Source: Adiantum capillus-veneris (Eukaryota; Streptophyta; Polypodiopsida; Polypodiales; Pteridaceae). From it: a stretch of 64,000 nucleotides of DNA. Below the pieces are notes generated by a model. It saw only the letters and a list, made by a program, of their open reading frames with translations, was not told the DNA's origin and did not search any database. Positions 1 through 11,038 of this stretch are shown piece after piece. The stretch's first letter is position 1; each line of letters starts with the position of its first letter. The DNA is taken from the NCBI GenBank assembly GCA_014529385.2, contig CM043942.1, forward strand, positions 51,716,274 to 51,780,273, read 5' to 3'. The position numbers and the translations under genes are program-made.

Positions 1-1000
1 ATTGAGAACGTCCACTCGAAGATTGTTGTGCACCTATCTCATCAAGAAATGCACGTATCTTGCAATCAGGGGTAAATGTAAGAGACACGATGAAAGGTTT
101 TGTTGTGCTTACAGCAGTAGTAGCATCGATGTACAAGGAATACAGTGCTGACCTCCCATCTGCCCTATTTTTTCATCTAACAACTGGGCTGTCAATGTGA
201 ACAAATTCAATGAGGTGGAGCTTGTCTACGTAGAGCTATATGTATGGATCATTGATCACCACCGTAATAGTGTCGATGCATTCTTCATCAACCAAGTCAA
301 GATTCAAGTAACGGTTGTATTTTAGTTGGTCAAGACTAACTTTGTAGGTTCCATATAGATTCAATATCTGGCCCTCAATACAGAATCGTGGGCTTGAGTC
401 AGAGATATGAGTGATCAAGAATTGTGGGAGAAGACTTTGAGGAAATAGAACAATGCTAAGATCAATAGGCTTCTTATCTAGTTGAGATGATTCACCCAAT
501 CCATACAAGCCAGAAGGTTGAACAAAAGGCTCAATTTCAATCGGGCTCGGATCGTTGGCATTGTTAAGAGGTATGTCCTTAATAGGGTTTGGGACAATTG
601 TTTCTTGGAGTGGCAAGGGAGGCTCAATAGAAAAAGGCTCAATATCAAGAGGTGTTGGCTTGTTTAGCGCATGGGATAGAACAATTGTTTCAACATATGG
701 TTCCTTCTTGATATTAATGTGCTCCACCACGGGTTGCTTGTCTACATAATCCAAAAGATAGCAACAAAAACAAACAACTCTATGAGTTGATGAAATCACT
801 CTCAGAAAGACATGTTTTTCCAATAATGAATGCTCACATGCAGAGTTCACCGGGTCGTTCAAATGAAACAATGCGCGTGCAGTAGGCTTGTGAGGCCTAT
901 GAAAGTCCTGCTTCGATCTTTTGTAAGACACTGCTGATGTGCAAGCATTTGGGGGCGCGTCGAAACGTTTATCGCTTGAGATAAGCGTACCTTCTGCCAA
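1..1000 (-). pseudogene. Unidentified ORF (254 codons) with a broken downstream continuation
   Basis: An open frame of 254 codons runs from 1000 down to 236. I do not recognise the product. The middle is rich in Pro, Glu and Ile and contains a loose repeat (IEPFSIEPPLP and IEIEPFVQP). The C-terminal third looks globular, with a motif LKYNRYLNLDLVDEECID. After the TAG at the end the same frame continues to base 1 with one more stop and protein-like composition (for example KPFIVSLTFTPDCKIRAFLDE is partly visible), so the real gene probably extended further and is now broken, or uses a different splice form. There is no recognisable retroelement motif, signal peptide or membrane segment. It could be a host gene fragment or an unassigned transposon ORF; I cannot choose between these. 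Confidence 0.35.
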
Positions 1001-1259
1001 CCTTCGAAGCTCTGTAGAAAATTAATTATGAGCACCTAACACCTTCCATATACAATGAAAATTTTAATAATGATAGGTAGAAACACAAGCACTCATTTGT
1101 CACACGAACTGTTCAAGGTGACAACCTTGCCGTATAACTACTCCTTGTATATCAAAGCACCTAGAAGACAAAGAGGCGCTTTCAATTATAGGAAGGTGGT
1201 AATCATATGAGAGTGGCAAATGTTGTTGCGATACAAGTGTATGTATGTCTGTGTGTGTT

Positions 1260-1261
<2 letters not shown>

Positions 1262-1314
<53 letters not shown>

Positions 1315-1318
1315 GAGA
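1262..1318. repeat. (GA)n microsatellite
   Basis: A nearly pure GA dinucleotide tract of about 56 bp, broken once by GACAGA near 1307. Confidence 0.95.
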
Positions 1319-1473
1319 TATGGTCAATGATTATGCAACGATAATGACGAGATATTAACCACCGTAGATGACATGACACAAGACAAGATAATAATTCTTA
1401 TCCTCATATATTACATAAGTAGCTTAGTTATGATGAAAGGAAGTTTAACACAAAATATGATGACCATAAGTCC

Positions 1474-1692
1474 ATAGATGGCCTATTGAAAAGAGAGCAT
1501 GTTGACCAAGTATGATTACTCAAGACTGGCCTACCAATTGGCTTCTTAAAAGATAGCAAACTTAAGAAACGCTTGTATACACGATAGATGGCCTATTGAA
1601 AGGAGAGCATGTTGACCAAGTATGATTACTCAAGAGTGTCCTACCAATTGGTTTCTTAAAAGCTAGCAAACTTAAGAAACGTTTGTATGTAT
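1474..1692. repeat. Tandem duplication, 110-bp unit, two copies
   Basis: The unit starting ATAGATGGCCTATTGAAA occurs at 1474 and again at 1584. The two copies differ at only a handful of positions through to the end AACTTAAGAAACGYTTGTAT. No coding content. Confidence 0.9.
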
Positions 1693-1736
1693 CCGCAAAT
1701 ATGACCTAGAACATTGATCTTTGAACTACATATTAA

Positions 1737-1950
1737 AAGGATTGTAGTCGTGCAAGCCTATATTCATGGAGAGAAGCCACAATGCGGGGACACAAAAGAA
1801 ATCTTAGGTGTGTCGCACAGCACATGCATATGAAATGATCAAGCCATTTCGACCTTTGAACCATATAGTAGAAGGATTGTAGCCGTGTAAGCCTATGTTC
1901 ATGGAGAGAAGGCACAATGCGACGATGTGAAAGAAATCCTAGGTGTGTAT
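1737..1950. repeat. Diverged tandem duplication, ~135-bp unit, two copies
   Basis: AAGGATTGTAG, then GCCTATRTTCATGGAGAGAAG, then GAAATCYTAGGTGTGT recur with a spacing of 135 bp (1737 and 1872). A 60-codon minus-strand open frame here only reflects the duplication. Confidence 0.85.
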
Positions 1951-2321
1951 GCTCATTGCTTAAACATGTCGAGGGTTATGAAAGCTAGATTTTAAAAAAC
2001 CAAGAACGGCTTGGTGGAACGCGAGCAAAAAACCAAGACTACACGATCACTCAATAACAAAACAAGACGACAAGAAGAGAATCAGCGAAGCAACCATCAC
2101 ATTTCCATAACAATAATCAAAGTAAGCATGATTAGACAATAATATCGAACAATCTCACAATGAGTAACACATTCATAATGCCGATCGACAATAGATTCGA
2201 TGATACAAATTCTTAAAGAGTTTGGCCAAGGAAAAACAGTAAGTAGAACAAGACAAAAATCTTCAATAGGTCTCACCGCCTTCAAAATCCATGCTATCAG
2301 CACCATCAGAATCTCCACTGC

Positions 2322-3075
2322 TTACGTACCATTCTCGACCTTCAGAAGCAAAAAAACTCCCACTATTTGGAAGCCATTGCCAAGCAAAGTAATTTTAGCA
2401 CAAAGTATTTTCACACAGTTCTTTAGATACACAAAGGCACGACAATGCCTGCTTTTTTTCTTCCAGATTTTTAGGAGGAGGGCATTTCCTGATGGTATCC
2501 ACTTTGCATTTATCCATGTATAGGCCGTTAGCTGAAATAACATGCCCTAAATAATGAATTTCATCTTTGAGAAAATCACATTTAGATTCCTTGGCATATA
2601 ACTTGTTTGTGCGTAACAACTCAAATACCTGCTGAGATGTTGTAAGTGTTCTTCTTCAGAAGCACTATAAACTAGAATGTTGTCGAGGAAAACAATGACA
2701 AATTTGCCCAAATATGGCTTCAAAACATTATCCATAAGTGTCATGAATGTTGCGGGCGCATTGGTTAACCCAAAGGACATCACCAAAAGCTCGTAGTGTC
2801 CAAACCGTGTTTGGAATGCAGTCTTAGGTATATCGGCAAGCCAAATACGGACTTGGTGATATCCTGACCGCAAGTCGATTTTTGTAAAAATGCGAGCATG
2901 AGTTAGCTTATCAAATAACTCATCTACTTTTGGCAATGGGTATTTATTCTTAACTGTAACCGCATTTAAGCCCCGGTACACATGCGCATACTACCGTCCT
3001 TTTTCTTTACTAAAAGGATAGGCGAAGCCCATGGTGAAGAACTGGGTTGTATAAACCCTCAACAGACTCAATGTT
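2322..3075 (-). pseudogene. Ty3/gypsy reverse transcriptase fragment
   Basis: The best-preserved frame (2981-2547) reads [20 protein letters not shown], then [40 protein letters not shown] and [12 protein letters not shown], the classic RT palm motifs. The active-site pair that is normally (Y/F)xDD is FLDN here, so the second aspartate is lost. A second frame (2619-2395) carries the thumb motif [13 protein letters not shown]. Upstream of 2981 the expected [10 protein letters not shown] segment survives only across frameshifts. About three frame changes in 750 bp show that it is dead. The sequence stops resembling RT near 2320. Confidence 0.88.
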
Positions 3076-4479
3076 AGAAAGAAAATGAGAGAGTGAGTAA
3101 CACAAGAAAACCTGATCTATTTCATTATCAGAAATGAGCTGCATAAGCTCAGCAGTACAAATCAGTGGTGATGAAGGTATATCCTTTTCTCCTAACAACA
3201 ACACATGTGCGCCATGGGATTCAAACATCAAGCTGTTGTGCTCATAGCTACGCTTCAATGATGGTCCTAGGCTATGCAACCACTCCCTACCAAGAACCAC
3301 ATCAGCCCTTTTCATGTTTATAACCTGAAAATCCAAACAAGTAGAGTACCCTTGTACTTCCAATGGAACAGCTCCGCATTGAGTATCCCATATTTCAGTA
3401 TCATGTCTATTCATCATTGCTACCTTGTAGCGGTGGGTACTCGGAGTTTGAGGCAGTTTGAGCTTTTTCACCAATCCATAATTGATGAAATTGTGAGTAG
3501 CACTATCATCTACCAAGATATGCACCTTGTGCCCTTGCAGATATTCGTGCATATGTACTAACTCATGTGGTCCAAAGGTTTGTTGCCACATGGAAGCTGT
3601 GAGACAGCATTGATGCACCACCTCAATGTGTGTTACTTCCACTGTGGAGAATTTTGAGGAAGACTCAAGAGGCAGTAGGTGCACCGTGTGCACTGCTTTC
3701 TCCTTCCCCTGAGCAGCAGATTTCCCGTTGGGACAATCCTTTTTTCCATGACCTCTTCCTAAACACTGAAAACATAACTTCTCTTTCTTGGCTTTATCAA
3801 AATCCTCAAGAAAGAGAGGACCCCTGGACCCCTTGGGTTTTTTAGATGCATCTGAATTAGCAACTAGAAATTTTCTTTTATTGTGCCCGTACTGAGTGCG
3901 TGTATTACCATGTATACTAGCAGGCACATTACTATTATGTGGTTTCTTCTCATCAGAGTCATCATGAATATGTGCTTTCACTATGGCTTCCTCAAGTGTT
4001 TTAGGGTCTTGGGTCTTGACATACTTCTTAAGCTCGGGTGTAAGACCTCGTATGAGCCCTCGTACTTGTTGAAAGGTATCCAAGCCTTCCAAATTGAGGA
4101 TAACGTCCCGATAGTGAGAGATATATTCAAGGAGTGATGGGTATTGGCGCATGGAACATGTGTCCCAAGCCGTCCAATTCCGATCGCCCTCGTTTGTAGG
4201 CAAAAATTCCTTGCTAAACATTGCTTCAAAGGCTGCCCAACTCTTGATGTTCTTCTCCTTGAGAGACATCCACCATTTGTAGGCCTTACCTTCCAGAGTT
4301 AAGCTTGTATGTAGAGATCTGAATGCATCCGGAGTACGCCGTAAGGCGTGAATTCCATCCCATTTGCTGAGAAAGATGTTCACTGCATCCTTATTGCGGT
4401 CTCGGTCTTCGCCCTTAAAGACTGGTGGTTTAAAGTTCTTTAACAAGTCATCCACCTCTTTCGCAGTGAGAGTATGCAA
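3010..4479 (-). CDS. gag: Ty3/gypsy gag-protease polyprotein (pol broken downstream)
   Basis: An uninterrupted 489-codon frame. Residues ~40-170 form the retrotransposon Gag domain (typical segments [12 protein letters not shown] and [18 protein letters not shown]). A CCHC zinc knuckle sits at residues 236-249 ([14 protein letters not shown]), and a retropepsin-like site lies near 322-331 ([10 protein letters not shown], where most relatives have DSGA). A conserved flap-like region and [13 protein letters not shown] follow, as in clan AA proteases. Gag packages element RNA in the cytoplasm; the protease processes the polyprotein. The frame ends at 3010 just where RT should begin, by a frameshift. 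The altered DSA triplet makes protease activity doubtful. Upstream lies the leader and primer site of the same element. Confidence 0.85.
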   Translation of the reverse strand: MHTLTAKEVDDLLKNFKPPVFKGEDRDRNKDAVNIFLSKWDGIHALRRTPDAFRSLHTSLTLEGKAYKWWMSLKEKNIKSWAAFEAMFSKEFLPTNEGDRNWTAWDTCSMRQYPSLLEYISHYRDVILNLEGLDTFQQVRGLIRGLTPELKKYVKTQDPKTLEEAIVKAHIHDDSDEKKPHNSNVPASIHGNTRTQYGHNKRKFLVANSDASKKPKGSRGPLFLEDFDKAKKEKLCFQCLGRGHGKKDCPNGKSAAQGKEKAVHTVHLLPLESSSKFSTVEVTHIEVVHQCCLTASMWQQTFGPHELVHMHEYLQGHKVHILVDDSATHNFINYGLVKKLKLPQTPSTHRYKVAMMNRHDTEIWDTQCGAVPLEVQGYSTCLDFQVINMKRADVVLGREWLHSLGPSLKRSYEHNSLMFESHGAHVLLLGEKDIPSSPLICTAELMQLISDNEIDQVFLCYSLSHFLSNIESVEGLYNPVLHHGLRLSF

Positions 4480-5391
4480 CGTATCATTAATTGGGCCTTA
4501 CCCTTGTGTGCCAACGTGCTCATGCATGTGGGTGTCAGCAAGACTCTTAGACTGCCAGAGTGCGGTGAAAGAAGTACTCAGAAAAAATACCTGATATTGA
4601 GAGCACTCACAAAGTATAGCAGCCTTGCAAACTCCACTTGTGCGTCGTAGCAACTGACCGTCAAAGAAGAAACAACTTGCAAAATCGGTGTAGAAAGCAA
4701 ACCTCGAAAAATCGTCGTTGGCTTGCAAGAGGATTGAAATCTTGTAGTCGAGATGGTTGAATCGTCACCGCTTTGAAGAAGCTTGATAATTGAAAGCTTC
4801 CATAATCGGTGAACAATTATGGTGCCTAAACGCCAAGCGAAACCGTCACAAGTGTAAAAATTCAAAAATCTGGAAATTCTGCAAGGACTGAGCGGAATCG
4901 TGAGCCGTCAAGCTCAAAGGGAAAGCCGACATGGCTTGATGCTTGCACCGATCAAGGAGGTTCTTGCTTGTGACTTGCTGTTCTTGTGGGAAAGACCACC
5001 AAGAAGGGAAAAGGCTCAAAAAACCAAAATCTTTGACCATGCCATGTGAAAAAGAAAACAAAATTTGACGATTTTTGTGCAGACAGCGTGTTGAGAAATC
5101 GTGGAAGGATGGGGAGGTGTGTGCGCCTTGCACAACAGCAATTAGACCAAGATCTCTTGGAATCCAACCATTGAAGCCATGGCCGTCCTCCCAAGCCCAA
5201 GCTTGCATAGTTTCGTGCACCACACAGAGGCGTCCCAATCGGGAAACAGTACCCGAAATAGACAAAAACGACTGCTATTTTGGGAAAATCTCTAAAAAGA
5301 TCATGGTTCACACCTTAAAGCCCTCCTTTTAGGAGCCAAAAGTGAGAACGCTTAGAGAGAGAGTGGAAGAGAGACCTCCTAGGCCACCTAA

Positions 5392-5403
5392 GCTCTGATA
5401 CCA
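5392..5403 (-). promoter_or_regulatory. Primer-binding site, initiator-Met tRNA type
   Basis: On the minus strand TGGTATCAGAGC follows the LTR end by one base. This is the standard plant retrotransposon primer site complementary to the 3' end of initiator tRNA-Met. Confidence 0.85.
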
Positions 5404-5404
5404 A

Positions 5405-5589
5405 TGTAAGAACTAGGGAATCTAGGCCTGAGATCCTCCTCCCAACCCCCCATTATATAGGCGGGCTCCTAGCCCCTTGCCCTAGATGGATCCCCTGTCC
5501 ACACTGTCTAGCCCGGCCCTTGGCCGAAGTCCATGACCATCCTAGTCCTTAGGTTTGGGCCTTGCCCCTACAGAACCCTTGTCCTGACA
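5405..5589 (-). mobile_element. Short LTR of the Ty3/gypsy element
   Basis: On the minus strand the segment starts TGTCAGGAC and ends GTTCTTACA, directly before the primer site. It contains a TATA-like CTATATAATG (plus coordinates 5451-5460) at a suitable place for U3. At about 185 bp it is short. The partner LTR is not in the window, so the outer end (5589) rests only on the TG...CA rule. Confidence 0.6.
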
Positions 5590-6356
5590 ACTTTCATCGT
5601 TGTTCACCAAGTTGTGATCTCGTTCATCTTTGTCGGTTTTCCTTTACTTGTTTGAAAATTGAAAATTCTCTCTTTCACTATTGAAATGGTTCTCTCTCTA
5701 GAACATAATTTCTCTTCTTCTTTCTTGCCCATGACACTCAAATATTTTCAATGTTTCTTGCTACCTGATACACACACAATCTTCCCACTTATACACGCAC
5801 ACAATCATGTATGCTAATACATCCTCATACATCTCTCTAGCTCTGCTTCTTTGTCTTGGTCTCTTTCTACATCTCTCTAGTAGGTTTCTATACTACCATC
5901 AATTCTCTCTATATCTCTTTCTCTCACAATTTCCCTTTTTGGCTCATACACCCAAATACACATACAACTCTCGCACAAACACACCCTTGAACACACACCC
6001 ACACACACCCCACATGCTGACATACACACACACACACCCCACCTATGTTAATTTGCCTTCCAATCAATTTCTTACTCTCTCTTTAATCAACTTATTTCTC
6101 TTTCTTCTTGCTCTAAATTTCTATGCTACATGGAATGGTTCTCTCTTTCTCTGACTAATTCTCATACACACATATACTATATCAAGCATACACACAAGAA
6201 TGCATCATCAAAAAACATTCACACACACACACACACACACGCGCGCATAATCATCAAAATCACACACACACACACATAAGGAACACTGCTCCAAACCTAC
6301 TCAATTCTACCTCTAGCTTTCCCTCTCTCTTTAATTCCTGTGGTGATTCCTCTCTA

Positions 6357-6392
<36 letters not shown>

Positions 6393-7640
6393 AAATACAC
6401 ACATACACACACTCACACAAAAAACCTTTCCCACTCTGCTGTCAATCTCCTCTCCCCTTTCTTGCTCTTGCTTAGTGCTACACAATGACAAAGCTCTTTT
6501 TTTTCTCACTCTCTACACACAGGATAATGCACCCTCCCCATGGGAGGATGCACATCCATGCAACCCCCCTCAACTCTCTTCTTCTCCTCCCCTGCTTTTA
6601 TTTTTCTCTCTCTGGCAACCCCCATGCATCCCATGACTCTTCCCTCATAATGTTCTAGATCAGAACTGAAAAATTTCAATTTCTTTTTAACTTGTTGGTT
6701 CCTTATTAAAATAAAACAAAATCAATTAAGGTATTTAAGTCTTGATCCCACACTCACTCTCTTAAGAGGATAAATTTTAATGTCATAAGGACAATCCTTT
6801 AAGATCTATCTTGACAATAGTCTCGAGCTTAAAATTTCTTCTCTCTCTTAGTTCCTCTCTAGCAACCACTTCTTCAAGTCCCATGAATTTTGTTGCCCAC
6901 ATCTCCCATGATGAGGCATGTTGAAACACATAAGAAAACATTTTTTTGATATCTTCTTTAAACTCACATTCTCACACGATCGTAAAGACCGTCCCAAAAG
7001 ACTTCAAAACTTTACATCAACAAGTCTCAAACTCTAGATTTATCCTTAAAGATGGGCAACCAAGATATCCAATCTTCACACTTGTGTACTATAGTTATTT
7101 CAATTTCCTCTTCTTATATAGATATTACCCTACAAGATTGACTAGAAAGAGACTAGCAACAACTTATGGAATCTAGTACTATGGCCATAGGTTTAGGCTA
7201 ATACCCATCACGAGTGTGCTTTCAAATGGAACTCATAGGTTTAGGCCATAGTTTTAGGCTAATACCCATCACGAGTGTGCTTCCAAATGGAGATCATAAA
7301 TATTATTTGACAATAAGTAAAATTGACAAAAGCAAGCTTAAACACGATACTAATGCAGCTAATTAGATGTATATGCTCCTACAATGCACAAAACTCATAA
7401 ATATTATGAGAGCAAAATTAAATCTAACAAAAGCAATCTTAAACATGGTCCTAAAGTAGCTAATTTTAACCCTAGCTTGATACAATCAATGAAAATGTTT
7501 AGGGGTTGACATTCCTCCCCCACTGAAATGAGAATTTATCCTTGACAAACAATACAGATGTGCTACACTTTAATTTGCTTATATGGCACTGCAAACCCCC
7601 CAAATTTGCAGGTACATTTGACTGTAACTTTTGAAAAGAA
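5590..7640. repeat. CT- and CA-rich low-complexity DNA, no gene
   Basis: About 5640-6660 is strongly pyrimidine-rich on the plus strand with several CA/CT microsatellites ((AC)n near 6215-6245 and 6261-6276; (CT)n 6359-6388). Open frames here are composition artefacts. About 6660-7640 is ordinary AT-rich DNA. Two loosely similar ~50-bp stretches (AACAAAAGCAAKCTTAAAC-type) near 7325 and 7425 are diverged repeats. I see no gene. Confidence 0.7.
7192..7290. repeat. Tandem duplication, 61-bp period
   Basis: TTTAGGCTAATACCCATCAC followed by GAGTGTGCTTYCAAATGGA occurs at 7192 and again at 7253 with one or two differences. Confidence 0.9.
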
Positions 7641-7644
7641 AAAA

Positions 7645-8097
7645 CTTTCTTTTCGTGTGAGTGCGGGGTGGTAAGTGGGGATTGACTAAGGTTGTCAATC
7701 ATGGAAGGGTGGATTGATTAGTCAGGTAACTATCCATTCCCGCGCACTAAAACGTTTTAGAAACTACTCACTTGGAAGAGGAATCCACCAACGGTTGTGC
7801 CCTCACATATGTTAGGGGGAAAAAAGCGTTGGCTAAGGAAACCATAATCTGAATGATGAAGTTATAGGGCCGGAATATGAAATTTTTTTTGTGGGCCGTT
7901 TGAATACATTGTCCCGTTTTCGCTGCGAGACAGGACTAGGTCTGCTTCTAATGCTATAGACCCAAGCCATTGTCAATGGTAAAGGTCTATTCCTTGGATT
8001 TTTCTTGTTTAGAGACTCCGATTTTTATAAGTCCTAGAGACCTGTCAAGGATCCCATCCCAATCTTGGTGTAGTCGGGGTTGGGGACATTACAGTCA
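7645..8097 (+). mobile_element. LTR 3' portion, first copy of a repeat shared with 15.14 kb
   Basis: From GTGTGAGTGCGGGGTGGTAA onward, this ~450-bp stretch aligns along its whole length with 15137-15564. Shared blocks include GAGGAATCCACCAACRGYTGTG, GTTATAGGGCCG, TTGTCCCGTTTT, and CCCAAGCCATTG with AATGGTAAAGGTCTATTCC. In the second copy it runs into a clear tRNA-Met-type primer site; here the matching place (8099-8117) is a decayed ACTTGATGATACATAAGC. This is best read as the R/U5 end of an LTR. The left limit is set only by where I can see similarity. Confidence 0.6.
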
Positions 8098-8178
8098 ACT
8101 TGATGATACATAAGCGTATCACATGATTGAGGCCCCCCTACTCTGGAGATACACGAGAGGGAATCCCTTTTGAACCTC

Positions 8179-8700
8179 ATGCCACAAAAATATGGCGACC
8201 AACCCCAAGATATTTTACATAGGGTAGCTGATAAAGTTCTAGTTGTCCTTAAGAATGACAACACCAAGGATCTAGATAAGAAGAAAGAGTTTGAAAAGCT
8301 ACTAAACATTGCATGCACAGAAAAAGATTGGGAAACTTATTATAGATTACAATGATGGTTGTAAAGCTGGTATCATGGGTGCAGGAGAATCTCTTGATCA
8401 TGCCATTGATGTTTCTACTGAGTTTGCATACGAACAAGAAGAAGAGAAGAGTGACTTGAATGATGTGCAAGAAGACAACAATAGATAAAATGAGGATGCA
8501 GATGTGGAGACAAAGGCTATGCAGATGGTGGTATTGATGATGATGATGTTGACGAGGCTAATGGGGGTTTGAATGTCCAAGATACTGATGCCTAGTGACT
8601 ACATAGAAGAAGAATAGTCAAGTTTATGGTAGCATTGACCCCAACAAATCTAGAAGCTTGTTGAAAAAGTCTTAAAGATGTTAGCTAAGGGAGAGGACAG
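8179..8700 (+). pseudogene. BRR2-type spliceosomal helicase gene fragment
   Basis: The frame from 8179 reads QPQDILHRVADKVLVVLKND followed by DKKKEFEKLLN, matching from memory the N-terminal plug region of plant BRR2 (U5 snRNP200, a DExH-box helicase that unwinds U4/U6). After a frameshift at about 8310 it continues IGKLIIDYNDG, then an acidic tract EFAYEQEEEKSDLNDVQED, then after another shift GGIDDDDVDEANGG and LNVQDTDA, and finally VLKMLAKGEDREV. The order of blocks matches the family N-terminus before the helicase cassettes. Stops occur near 8487 and 8594. Only about 170 residues of a roughly 2,170-residue protein remain, and no helicase motif is present. It lies directly after an LTR end, which suggests capture or chance juxtaposition. 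The family call is fairly secure; retroposition is not proven. Confidence 0.75.
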
Positions 8701-8850
8701 GGAGGTTCCATATCTTCTCATTGGTATAGCTATCTTAGTTTTCTAGTGGAGTAAATCAACTCTTTGAAATACCAAGAACAACACCCTCATGTGAAAGATT
8801 CTTTAATTGGCTTGTTAGGGCATGTGTCTTATGGCACAAGCACTTAATAT

Positions 8851-8866
8851 CCCCCCCCCCCCCCCC
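8851..8866. repeat. C16 homopolymer
   Basis: Sixteen consecutive C, followed after GGTGGGT by another C run. It is at the junction between BRR2-like sequence and the gag-like frame. Confidence 0.9.
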
Positions 8867-8898
8867 GGTGGGTCCCCCCCTCCCTTATGTATATGGTA

Positions 8899-10221
8899 CG
8901 AGCATGAAATAATGGAGGGCTACCCCTGTTGTATACGCTTATGTCTAACCTTTAAAAACCCCCCTCTTGTACACTCACGTGATACCATACAAAAATCCAT
9001 AGTGAATCCCCCGGGAATACCCGTTAACAAGTTGGGGCAATACTTTGAAGGTGATGAATCTAATGCAACCCTACCAATCACTACTAAAGGATTAATTGTG
9101 AGGGAGTCCTTGATGGTGGTGCGGGAGTCAGCATTGTAACAAAAAGTTGTTGGGAGAGTGCTATATAATGCCTTATTAGATACAAGGGCTAAGCACAATT
9201 TGTTATCATATGGAGTTTGGTGTCAATTAGGGAAATTGACCCTATCCCAGAGTACAATGCAAGTCAAGGGAATTAATAAAAAGAAAACTGATATTCCTGG
9301 AATCCTTCAGTCCCCTGTTGTCTATGACAAAGGAAGCATAGTTCAGAGCTTTTTGGTCATGCCTGAGGGAACTATGGAGGGCAACATAAACCTTGGACGC
9401 ACATGGATGTTGGCAACCAAATGCACTATTGATTGGGGTACTTCTAGTGTCACGACACGGCCACCAACTCTTACCCCTACCATTGAAGAAAAGTCACCTA
9501 CATTGCAAACTCTAGTGAAGTTGCAAGATAGCCAAGATCCACAAACCAAAGTGGTTAACTCGTCTTTGTCAATTGTCCATGAACCTAGCACTTCAACACT
9601 TGCAATGAGAAGTAATATTACAAGGACTCAACATGCACCACCTATGAGTACATATCAATGGGTTGCAACGGCCTTACTTCCAAATACCTCCACCCTTACA
9701 CCCAATTCAAGAAAAACTTCTCATAGAAAACCAAGAGTGCACTCTAGTGGAGTCAAGACCAAATCACATTGGATTCCAAAACAACTATTAGAAGGCCAAG
9801 GGTACTATGGTGGAAATGAGAAAATATGGATAACTAAACGTAAAATGTGCCTTTCCCTATCACCTACAGAACCATGTGAGTCAAACAATGTAAATCCAAA
9901 GCCAATGGCAGATCGTGGAAAGGAAAAGATCACGGAATGCTTCCAAAGCTCGTTTGGGTTCCAAGGTAAAACCAATTTATTCCACCTAGCTCGGGAAGGG
10001 GGGAATCCCGCCAAGATTCTAGCTCCTCATGTAATGCATCCATAGAGGTAAAAGCTTCTCCACAACCTCCACCTACAATAGTGGACCTCCATGAAGCTAC
10101 AAAGGAATCCACACCTCCCATTGTCCAAGAATCACCTGAGGAACCACTTCAAATTTTTTCCTGGGAGAGTACCTTACCACCCTTACAACTTGATGAGACA
10201 CCTAAGGTAATAGAAAACTAA
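8899..10221 (+). pseudogene. Gag C-terminus with retropepsin-like domain, no pol
   Basis: One frame is open from 8822 through 10045 except for a TAA at 9137-9139; a +1 shift near 10030 continues the protein to a TAA at 10219. Just after 9158 comes ALLDTRAKHNLLSYGVWCQLG, which corresponds to the retropepsin ALLDTGASHNLIS-type site with two key changes (G to R and S to K). Downstream LGRTWMLATKCTIDW matches the second conserved protease block. Later WIPKQLLEGQGYYGG and a Pro-rich acidic tail (PPPTIVDLHE, ESPEEPLQIFSWES) resemble plant gag polyproteins. No RT, RNase H or integrase follows, so this is a gag/protease-only (TR-GAG-like) or deleted element. The mutated protease site and the stop argue against function. 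Confidence 0.65.
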
Positions 10222-10693
10222 TGGGAAAAATCCCCACCTATTACCAACTGGAACAATTGGTTTCAAAGGGTGACAACATCATTCCAAAAGGTATGATCTA
10301 CCCAAGGAAGGGGAGAGTGTTTGCTGACATCCATTATTCACTTGCTCCCCTCTTAACCTTCCTCCCTGACCTCTCAATCTTTCAATCCTAGGGAATGTAC
10401 ATATATAGCTCTATACTCAAGACAAAAAGGAAAAAGTAAAAGAGAAAGAGCCACCAAACTATAATCTGGAAACCTACAAATTCTAGTACAGGACGTAAGA
10501 ATCATAATGACATATTATGCACAAGGACACGACCTTTTGACACAACCCTTATAATGATTGCACTCTAAACATCATCTATCTATGTGTACAGATATGGCTA
10601 GTATGCTAGAGTCATCCACTCCTACCTTGGGTGAGAGGTACCCTCTTTACTTTCACAAGTGTTTCACATAGTCTACCCCGTGCTTGCTTGTGA
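10222..10693 (+). other. Non-coding, possible polypurine tract
   Basis: No gene is visible. AAGGAAGGGGAGAG at about 10304-10317 followed by TGTTTGCTGACATCC looks like a polypurine tract with an LTR start, and CATATATAG near 10400 could be a TATA box. Without a partner LTR this stays a suggestion. Confidence 0.3.
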
Positions 10694-11038
10694 ATGGGAT
10701 TAGATACGCTAGCGAGTGAGAAGAATTTCGAGGAAATAGAAAGTCTGATACGTCTCTTGACCATGATTGACCCATACTTAGTAGAGGACGTCTCTCCGAT
10801 TTCACAAGCTTACCCTCTTGACCAAGATGACTATAGATGCCTAGTGACGTTCTTAGTGAACCTTTGTGCCTCTAATGATAAGGAAGAGTTACATGATTAC
10901 ACGGATGGCACGTATGGTCTCATGGATGATGACTTTGTTTTTCTTGATGATGACGAAGATAGGGGTTTAGACCTAGGGCTACTGCCCATCTATTCAATAT
11001 CCTATTCCCCTGACTCTCTAGGGGGTGCAAATAATTAG
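10694..11038 (+). CDS. Unidentified small acidic ORF, 114 aa
   Basis: An intact ATG-to-TAG frame of 114 codons. The protein is acidic, with a C-terminal cluster (DDDFVFLDDDEDRGLDLG) and otherwise no motif that I recognise. It follows the gag/protease frame by about 470 bp on the same strand and precedes the polypurine tract and LTR at 12.18 kb, so it may be an accessory ORF of that non-autonomous retroelement. It could also be a chance frame, although codon usage looks protein-like. Confidence 0.35.
   Translation: MGLDTLASEKNFEEIESLIRLLTMIDPYLVEDVSPISQAYPLDQDDYRCLVTFLVNLCASNDKEELHDYTDGTYGLMDDDFVFLDDDEDRGLDLGLLPIYSISYSPDSLGGANN

Larger units (their letters stand above)
2320..5589 (-). mobile_element. 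Truncated Ty3/gypsy retrotransposon, one LTR kept
   Basis: Read on the minus strand, the order is LTR (5589-5405), initiator-Met-type primer site (5403-5392), a leader of about 0.9 kb, gag-protease (4479-3010) and a broken reverse transcriptase (about 3075-2320). The similarity stops in the RT connection region, so RNase H, integrase and the 3' LTR are missing. The order PR-RT and the RT sequence type place it in Ty3/gypsy. It is not autonomous: RT is frameshifted and its catalytic pair is altered. Confidence 0.85.

Noticed and set aside
2097-2523. Overlapping ORFs on both strands next to the gypsy RT
   Set aside because: No motif, and they overlap the RT remnant antisense.
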